A stretch of 64,000 nucleotides of DNA, from the NCBI RefSeq assembly GCF_017968845.1, contig NZ_CP072876.1, positions 620,001-684,000 on the forward strand, in the 5' to 3' direction. The stretch is from Microbacterium sp. NIBRBAC000506063 (GTDB lineage Bacteria; Actinomycetota; Actinomycetes; Actinomycetales; Microbacteriaceae). The notes beneath the pieces were generated by a model. The model was not told where the DNA came from. It saw nothing but the letters and a program-made list of their open reading frames with translations, and searched no databases. This document shows, one piece after another, positions 58,698-64,000 of the stretch (position 1 is its first letter; every line of letters begins with the position of its first letter). Made by a program: the position numbers and the translations under genes.

Positions 58698-58802
58698 GTG
58701 ATCGCACGGTGAATGTTTGCTGTGGCATACACCGCATGTGATTGCAGGACACTCTTGGTGCAAGGGACAAGGGCCGGTCGGAAGCCTCTCCGACCGGCCC
58801 TT
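58698..58802 (+). ncRNA. Candidate small RNA between the nuclease and marR genes
   Basis: The 105 bases between the putative promoter (58692-58697) and the terminator (58769-58802) have no supported CDS. A short open frame from ATG 58713 runs through the terminator and lacks coding character. The pattern of operator-like repeat, promoter and strong terminator in 155 bases is what a small regulatory RNA gene looks like. No known RNA family is recognised. Confidence 0.4.
58769..58802 (+). terminator. Strong rho-independent-type hairpin
   Basis: AAGGGCCGGTCGGA and TCCGACCGGCCCTT form a perfect 14-bp stem with a 6-base loop (AGCCTC). The flanking A and T bases would allow a short U tract. Confidence 0.82.
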
Positions 58803-58858
58803 ACTGCACTTTCCACAGGCACTGCGGCATCCGACCCCTCAGCAAGTAATCTGATGGC

Positions 58859-59286
58859 ATGACCGACCGCAAGCTGGCGCTGGAAGCGTGGGAGAGCCTG
58901 TTCCGCGCGCAGCACGAGCTGTTCACGGCGATGTCCTGCGACTTCGATCGCACCGACATCACGCAGGCCGAGTACGACGTGCTCCTGACCGTCACCCGCT
59001 CCCCCGACATGACGGCGCGCCTGCGTGATGTCACCTCGCGGATGCTGATCAGTCAGCCCAGCGTCTCCCGCCTCATCGACCGCATGGTCGCACGCGGCCT
59101 CGTGAGCAAGTCCCCGATCCCGACGACGGACGCGGCACCCTCATCACCGCCACCGAGACCGGTGCTCGCGCCTTCCGCGCGCTCGCGACGGTCCACGGGC
59201 GCTCGATCGCCGAACAGATGTCGCGGCTCACCCCCGACGAGCTGCGCACTCTTCAGGCGCTGACCCAGAAGCTCCGCGGCCTCTGA
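58859..59286 (+). CDS. MarR family regulator
   Basis: About 142 residues after repair. The winged HTH is seen in AEYDVLLTVTRSPDMTARLR, DVTSRMLISQPSVSRLIDRM and the wing PDPDDGRGTLITATETG after adding one C near 59121. It starts at ATG 58859 behind AGCAAG and lies 58 bases before the flotillin gene in the same direction. Confidence 0.88.
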
Positions 59287-59344
59287 TTGACTTGACCTGA
59301 CACGTCCGGCACACCACGTCGGACGCGATACCGGAGGAGAATCC

Positions 59345-60955
59345 ATGGAGATCGCGGGAATCGCCGCCATCCTGCTCATCGTCGGTGCCAGCGTCATCGG
59401 CGCCATCATCATCGGGCTCATCGTGCTGCTGTTCGCACGCAGCTGGATCAAGGTCGCGCGCGCCGACGAGGCGCTGGTCGTATCGGGTCGCAAGCAGCGC
59501 GTGCAGCGCTCGATCGCGGTGCCCGCATCCGACGGGACGATCGAGACGAGAGAAGAGACCTCGGAGTCGCCCGTGACTGTCATCGTCAACGGCAAGGCTC
59601 TCGTCAACCCGATCACCCAGCGCCACGAAGTCATCTCGCTGCGCTCCCGCCAGGTGTCGCTGAACGCCGAGGCGCAGTCGCTCGACAACGTCACGCTCAA
59701 CGTCGATGGCGTCGCGATCGTCAAGATCGGCTCCGACCCCTTCCTCGTCCGTCGCGCCGCGGAGCGCTTCGCCTCGCAGGACAAGGCGATCGAGCAGTTC
59801 ACCACCGAGCAGCTGGAGGGTGCCCTCCGCGGCATCGTCGCGACCCTGTCGGTCGTCGAGCTCATGCGGGAGCGCAAGAAGTTCTCCGACCAGATCGCCG
59901 CCGACGTCTCCCACGAGCTCGCCGAGCAGGGTCTGATCCTCGACTCCTTCCAGATCAAGGGCATCACGGATGCCGTGGGCTACATCCGTTCGCTCGGCGC
60001 CCCGGAGATCCAGTCCAAGCGACAGGCCGCCGAGATCTCGCAGACCAACGCCGACCGCGCGATCGCACAGAAGGACATCGCCAATCAGGAGGCGAACCTC
60101 ATCGAGCAGACCGCGCTCGACACCAACACCGCCAACGCCGCCGCCGGCGTCGGCCGTGCCCGCGCCGAGGCCGAGCAGGCCGAGCACCTCGCCCGCGCCC
60201 AGGCCGAGCAGGCCGTGCTCCAGCAGCAGGCCGAGAACCGGCAGGCGCAGCTGGACGCCGACGTCAAGCGCGTCGCCGATGCCCAGCGCTACGAGGCCGA
60301 GACCCGCGCCCAGGCCGAGTTGTACACCCGCGAGCGCGCCGCCGAGGCCGCCGCGATCGAGAAGGTCAAGGAGGCCGAGGCCCGCACCCGGATCGCCGAG
60401 CAGCAGGCCAAGGCCGATCAGGCCCGCGCCGCCGGTGAGGCGGCCGCCGCCGAGGCCAAGGCCACCGGTGAGGCCAACGCCCTCCGCGCCCTCGCCGAGG
60501 CGGAGTCCGAGGCCCGCCGCATGCGCGCGAACGCCGAGGCCGAGGCCATCCGCGCCGAGGGTGAGGCCCGCGCCGACGCCGTCGAGGCAGAGGCCAAGGC
60601 CATCGCCTCCAACCAGGAGGCCTTCCTCTCGCAGCGGGTGCTCGACGTGCTCCCCGAACTCATGGGCGAGTTCGCCAAGGGCTACTCCGCGATCGGCAAC
60701 GTCTCGATCATCGGCGGCTCCGAAGACGGCGCCTCGGGTGTCGTCGGCGGCGACAACGCCAAGGCGATGCGCTCGGTGTTCGACAGCGTCCAGGCCGCGA
60801 CCGGCCTCGACCTCACCGCGATCATCCAGGGCCAGGCCGTCGGCCGGGCCTTCGGAGGCGCGATGTCGGAGGCTTCCGGTTCCGCCCCGGCACCCGCGCG
60901 CTCTGCGGCGCCCGCCGAGAACACCCGCCGCACGGACGCCGCCACCGAGGAGTGA
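59345..60955 (+). CDS. Flotillin/SPFH-domain protein
   Basis: 536 residues, intact. An N-terminal membrane helix (ILLIVGASVIGAIIIGLIVL) is followed by an SPFH (band 7) domain: NVTLNVDGVAIVKIGSDPFL and QFTTEQLEGALRGIVATLSV, then ELAEQGLILDSFQIKGITDA. From residue 220 to 430 there is a long Ala/Glu-rich coiled coil typical of flotillin arms. The C-terminal part has an SIIGGSEDGASGVV turn. Flotillins scaffold membrane microdomains. A terminator follows 23 bases after the stop. Confidence 0.92.
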   Translation: MEIAGIAAILLIVGASVIGAIIIGLIVLLFARSWIKVARADEALVVSGRKQRVQRSIAVPASDGTIETREETSESPVTVIVNGKALVNPITQRHEVISLRSRQVSLNAEAQSLDNVTLNVDGVAIVKIGSDPFLVRRAAERFASQDKAIEQFTTEQLEGALRGIVATLSVVELMRERKKFSDQIAADVSHELAEQGLILDSFQIKGITDAVGYIRSLGAPEIQSKRQAAEISQTNADRAIAQKDIANQEANLIEQTALDTNTANAAAGVGRARAEAEQAEHLARAQAEQAVLQQQAENRQAQLDADVKRVADAQRYEAETRAQAELYTRERAAEAAAIEKVKEAEARTRIAEQQAKADQARAAGEAAAAEAKATGEANALRALAEAESEARRMRANAEAEAIRAEGEARADAVEAEAKAIASNQEAFLSQRVLDVLPELMGEFAKGYSAIGNVSIIGGSEDGASGVVGGDNAKAMRSVFDSVQAATGLDLTAIIQGQAVGRAFGGAMSEASGSAPAPARSAAPAENTRRTDAATEE

Positions 60956-60977
60956 CCGGCATCCGTTCCTGACTCCG

Positions 60978-61002
60978 ACGGCCCCGCTTCCTGCGGGGCC
61001 GT
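60978..61002 (+). terminator. Terminator hairpin after the flotillin gene
   Basis: ACGGCCCCGC (60978-60987) pairs with GCGGGGCCGT (60993-61002), a perfect 10-bp stem with a 5-base loop, followed by CGTCGTCT. It sits 23 bases after the stop. Confidence 0.82.
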
Positions 61003-61053
61003 CGTCGTCTCTGCAGGCACTTCCGGCGCGCACCATCCTCTCCGCCCCCGTGC

Positions 61054-61168
61054 CGGTCTCACTTGTTGCGGCCTGCTCGCGTCTGATGCCGCAACAAGTG
61101 AGACCGACAAGATCGGAGGTCTCACTTGTTGCGGGTCGATACGTGCCACACCCGCAACAACTGAGACC
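61054..61168. repeat. Tandem palindromes of GGTCTCACTTGTTGCGG
   Basis: CGGTCTCACTTGTTGCGGC (61054-61072) is perfectly inverted at 61088-61106. GGTCTCACTTGTTGCGGG (61118-61135) is inverted with one mismatch at 61151-61168. Two hairpins with nearly the same stem lie side by side between a plus-strand and a minus-strand gene end. No coding sequence is seen. The organisation resembles REP/BIME elements. Confidence 0.82.
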
Positions 61169-61227
61169 CCCGGATTCGTGGGCGGCCTGCACCGCGATCG
61201 CGCCGAAGCCACGCGAGGGATGACTGG

Positions 61228-61961
61228 CTACGGCGTGCGGCGGCGCAGCGTCAGCGACGCCAGCACCAGCGCGCCGACCGCGAAGGCGAGGACGATCAGC
61301 ACCGGGCGCCAGACGTCCCAGGGTCGGCCCCGGCCGTCACCGCATTGATGGCGTCGATCGCATAGCTCAGCGGCAGCCAGTCGCTGATGACCTCGAGCAC
61401 CCGCGGCATCTGATCGCGCGGCATGAACAGCCCGCCGAGGATGATCTGCGGGAACACCAGCAACGGCATGAACTGCACCGCCTGGAACTCCGTCCGCGCG
61501 AAGGCGCTCGCCAGCAGGCCCAGCGCCGTGCCGAGGAGCGCGTCGACGACGGCGACGAGCCCGAGCTGCCAGATCTCGCCGTCGACGGTCAGGCCGCACA
61601 CCCAGACCGCGAAGGTCACGGTGATCAGCGCCTGCAGGATCGACATCAGCCCGAAGGCGAGCGCGTAGCCGGCGATGAAGTCGCCCTTGCCCAGCGGCGT
61701 CGTCATGAGCCGCTCCAGCGTGCCCGATCGGCGTTCGCGGAGGGTGGTGATCGACGTGATCAGGAACATCACGATGAAGGGGAACAGCGCCAGGATCGGT
61801 CCGCCGAACTGGTCGAACACGCCCTCCTGGTCGCTGAACAGCCAGGCGAAGAGCCCGACCAGCAGGCTCGGCGCCAGGAGCATCAGTGCGACGGAACGAT
61901 GATCGTGGGCGAGCTGGCGCAGCACGCGGCCGGCTGTGGCGAGAGTGCGGACGGGGGTCAT
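61228..61961 (-). CDS. ABC-2 exporter permease
   Basis: About 244 residues. VALMLLAPSLLVGLFAWLFS, TSITTLRERRSGTLERLMTT (the conserved RERxxGTLERL segment), FGLMSILQALITVTFAVWVC and GLLASAFARTEFQAVQFMPL are typical of ABC-2 permeases. One base is missing near 61322. Start ATG 61961. It is the last gene of a TetR-ATPase-permease operon. Confidence 0.88.
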
Positions 61962-62060
61962 GACTCCTCCTGCCCTCGGAGCTCGCGACGGGTGAGGGAG
62001 GGTCGGATGCCGCATCCGACTCCGGCGCATCCTTGCCGCGTTTCGTCTCGCTTCGCTCGC

Positions 62061-62807
62061 TCAACGACCGGGGTAATCCGAGGCGGCGTCGCGCGCCACA
62101 AGTGCCAGGAACGCGGCATCGGGATCGTCCGCACCCGTGTCGGCGAGCAGCTGCGCGGGCGTCGTGTCGGCGATGATGCGCCCCGCGCGCATGAGCAGCA
62201 GGCGATCGCAGCGGAGGGCCTCGTCCATCACATGACTCGATACGAGGAGGGTCGCGCCGGTGTCGACGATGCCGCGGAAGACCTCCCACAGCTCGGCGCG
62301 CAGCACGGGATCGAGTCCGACCGTCGGCTCGTCGAGCACGACGACCTCGGGCGAGCCGAGCATCGCGACCGCGAGCGACACGCGGTTCTCCTGTCCGCCG
62401 CTGAGGGAACCGACGGTCTGCGTCGCCTGCGCCTCGAGGCCGACCTGCCCGATCACCCGGTCGACGTCGCTGCGCGGTGCGCCGATGAGCCGGGCGAAGT
62501 ACTCGAGGTTCTGCCGGACCGTGAGGTCGGCGTAGACGGACGCCGCCTGGGTGTCATAGGCGACCCGTCTTCGCAGCGCGGGCGACCCGGCGGGCTCACC
62601 GAGCACGGTCACGGTGCCGGAGCGGATCTTCTGCACGCCGACGACCGCGCGCATGAGGGTCGTCTTGCCGCATCCGGAAGGCCCGAGAAGCCCGGTGATC
62701 TGCCCGCGCGGGATGTCGACGTCGAGGCCGGCGAACACCTCGGTGCGACCACGGGTGACGTGCGGGTCGCGCACGGCCACGGCATCCGATCGCGATTTAT
62801 TCATCAT
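62061..62807 (-). CDS. ABC exporter ATP-binding protein
   Basis: Walker A GLLGPSGCGKTTLMRAVV, Q-loop YDTQAASVYADLTVRQN, signature SLSGGQENRVSLAVAML, Walker B VVVLDEPTVGLDPVL and H-loop LVSSHVMDEALRC are intact. Start ATG 62807 (or ATG 62804). Read uncorrected, the frame continues upstream into the TetR gene; I regard that fusion as an artefact of a missing base there. It pairs with the downstream permease, 99 bases further on. Confidence 0.9.
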   Translation of the reverse strand: MMNKSRSDAVAVRDPHVTRGRTEVFAGLDVDIPRGQITGLLGPSGCGKTTLMRAVVGVQKIRSGTVTVLGEPAGSPALRRRVAYDTQAASVYADLTVRQNLEYFARLIGAPRSDVDRVIGQVGLEAQATQTVGSLSGGQENRVSLAVAMLGSPEVVVLDEPTVGLDPVLRAELWEVFRGIVDTGATLLVSSHVMDEALRCDRLLLMRAGRIIADTTPAQLLADTGADDPDAAFLALVARDAASDYPGR

Positions 62808-62913
62808 GCGTTGAATTATTGACCCGAGGCCTACCACTGTCAAGGGTTCCGGCAGTCGCACGGGCGCCCACGATACGAGGAGCGCGCCGCGGCACCGGGG
62901 GCGGCGACGCGGT

Positions 62914-63524
62914 CTACAGCTCGCCGGTGAGGTAGCGCTGCACGTTCGGGGCGATGCCTCGCACGAGATCGTCGACGGGGCCTCGACGAGCGCCGGGAAC
63001 TTCAGGATGTACCGCGCGATGATGAGGCCGGCGATCTGCGACGCTGCCAGGCTCGCCCGCAGCTCCGCGTCGGGGGTGCCCAGCGCCTTCGCGATGCGAC
63101 CCAGCAGCTCACGGGCGAGGAACCCCGAGAGCACCGGTGTCATCATGCGATTGCCGAGGCCCGCGCGCAACAGCAGCACACCGCGCTTGTGCACCTCGGG
63201 CTTCTCCCACGACTCGAGCACGTAGCGGACGATCCGCTCCCCCAGCTCATCGAGCGGCCCCTCGAGCATCGATGCCACGGCGACGTCCGGCCGGATCGGC
63301 GTGTCGATCGCGGCACCGAAGAGATCGGCCTTCGACCCGAAGTAGTGGTGCACGAGGGCAGGATCGACCCCCGCGCGTCCGGCGATCGCGCGGATCGTGG
63401 CACCGTCGTAGCCGCGCTCGGCGAACTCCTCGATCGCGCCCGCGATGATCCGCTCGCGCGCATCACTCACACCGCCGCGCGGCCTGCCGCGCCTCCGCGG
63501 TTTCGGCATCCGTTCCTCCGCCAT
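62914..63524 (-). CDS. TetR family regulator of the ABC exporter
   Basis: About 203 residues. A basic N-terminus (KPRRRGRPRGGVSDARERII) leads into the HTH AIEEFAERGYDGATIRAIAG with VDPALVHHYFGSKADLF. The C-terminal half resembles TetR_C proteins. One C is missing near 62982; with it restored the protein ends in RGIAPNVQRYLTGEL at TAG 62914. It precedes the exporter genes on the same strand, so autoregulated control is likely. Confidence 0.88.
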
Positions 63525-63549
63525 GCCCTCAGCCTAGGGCTCGGCGGAG

Positions 63550-63840
63550 TCAGGCGTTCGGGTTGCTGTCCTTGCCGTCGAGCCACAGGGTGTCGGAGGC
63601 ATCGGCATGCGCGCCGCCCGAGCCGACGTGCTTCGCGCTGATCTGCGGACCCTTCGTGATCACGTGCACGAGCGCCATCGCGTGCCCGCGCCCCAGCTCG
63701 TAGTCGTCGGCGAGCCACGAGATGATCTCGCCCGCCTTCGTTCCCGGACCGAAGCCCTTCTTCTCCGCCTCGGCGAGGAAGTCGCGCGGCGTCAGCCCCG
63801 TCTTGGTCTCGATGTTGTCGAGGTACGCCTGGAACGACAT
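63550..63840 (-). CDS. DUF4287 domain protein
   Basis: 96 residues. MSFQAYLDNIETKTGLTPRD, FLAEAEKKGFGPGTKAGEII and DDYELGRGHAMALVHVI are the DUF4287 core. The function is unknown. The start is 78 bases beyond a terminator. The frame is intact. Confidence 0.88.
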   Translation of the reverse strand: MSFQAYLDNIETKTGLTPRDFLAEAEKKGFGPGTKAGEIISWLADDYELGRGHAMALVHVITKGPQISAKHVGSGGAHADASDTLWLDGKDSNPNA

Positions 63841-63917
63841 GGTCCCCCTTCATTGCGCGCCACGCGGTGCGACGCCGTCGTCCCTCAGCCTATGGGCCAG
63901 CCCTCCGCGCGCGAAAG

Positions 63918-63947
63918 AGCCGCCCCGCAGACAGTGGCGGGGCGGCT
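63918..63947 (-). terminator. Terminator hairpin of the gene entering from the right
   Basis: AGCCGCCCCGC (63918-63928) and GCGGGGCGGCT (63937-63947) form a perfect 11-bp stem with an 8-base loop. On the minus strand it follows the stop at 63969 by 21 bases, and CTTTCGCGCG follows the stem. Confidence 0.82.
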
Positions 63948-63968
63948 CCGGCATCCGATCCGGATGAC

Positions 63969-64000
63969 TTACTGCTCGATAGGCTGGGGCTCGTCGGCGC
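63969..64000 (-). CDS. C-terminal end of a gene entering from the right
   Basis: The minus-strand reading ADEPQPIEQ and TAA 63971-63969 is followed by a good terminator. Only ten codons are visible, so no function can be given. Confidence 0.45.
   Translation of the reverse strand, partial: ADEPQPIEQ

Noticed and set aside
58713..58863. A 49-codon frame between the nuclease and marR genes
   Set aside because: It runs through the strong terminator hairpin, has poor codon bias and overlaps the marR start without a ribosome binding site.
62061..63524. A single long frame that looks like a TetR regulator fused to an ABC ATPase
   Set aside because: The TetR stop reappears at 62914 when one C is added near 62982, and the ATPase has its own start at 62807. 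The fusion is a frameshift artefact.

Overview
The window looks like about 64 kb of chromosome from a high-GC actinobacterium, most likely a Microbacterium or close Microbacteriaceae relative. This is inferred from roughly 70% GC, GTG/ATG starts with ATGA or GTGA coupling, a DtxR-type iron box, a bS22 ribosomal protein gene, a System II cytochrome c biogenesis cluster, and a very frequent GCATCCG/CGGATGC heptamer. About half of the genes, including essential ones (aspS, nadE, upp, proC), carry one or more single-base frameshifts. In nearly every case one missing G or C in a short G/C run restores the family sequence. I therefore read roughly seventy frameshifts as base-calling or assembly errors and annotate those genes as CDS.

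Layout. 0-9 kb: end of a YhgE/Pip-type membrane protein, a 2'-5' RNA ligase family gene, then on the minus strand a cytochrome c maturation operon (resA-ccdA-resB-ccsB) preceded by a histidine phosphatase and a small DUF5684 membrane protein; aspS on plus. 9-14.7 kb: an AbiEi/DUF559-type gene bracketed by two copies of a palindromic repeat, a TSUP exporter, a YegP-like gene, an amino-acid-type binding protein, a complete IS481-family element with a GCTAGA target duplication, a rhodanese-glutaredoxin-Dabb operon, bS22 and an excisionase-type HTH gene. 14.7-24.4 kb: TetR with a divergent DrrAB-type exporter, ArsR, TrkH-TrkA, an alpha/beta hydrolase, proC, a cation diffusion facilitator, tadA and upp. 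24.6-35.5 kb: a very large TM0106-type nuclease-helicase, DedA, nadE, rmuC, a DUF1345 gene with an in-frame stop, a GNAT gene, a leaderless Met/Cys-rich mini-ORF ahead of a winged-helix regulator, an AlkA-like glycosylase and a lipoate-ligase-like gene.

35.5-47.5 kb is a large sugar or sugar-alcohol catabolic locus. A SorC regulator and an Rpe-like epimerase run leftward. Rightward are a SIS isomerase, FGGY kinase, transaldolase-family protein, zinc polyol dehydrogenase, ribose/xylose-type ABC importer (ATPase, permease, binding protein), P-loop sugar/nucleoside kinase, SDR and a second FGGY kinase. Most neighbours overlap by 1-4 bases, and three ACATTTGAGC sites lie in the divergent control region.

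47.5-51.5 kb is a siderophore/iron ABC importer behind a DtxR-like box. 51.7-58.6 kb holds small accessory genes: a VOC protein, two convergent genes that both seem to have lost their 3' ends, TetR with a divergent hydrolase and a paired operator, a DUF1905 gene with an internal deletion, DUF1918, a VapBC pair in a tight run with a phosphoesterase and an MmcQ/YjbR gene, and a lipoprotein nuclease. 58.6-64 kb: a possible small RNA with a 14-bp inverted repeat and a strong terminator, MarR, a flotillin, tandem palindromes, a TetR-ABC exporter operon, DUF4287 and the tail of one more gene. I saw no tRNA, rRNA, CRISPR array or prophage.
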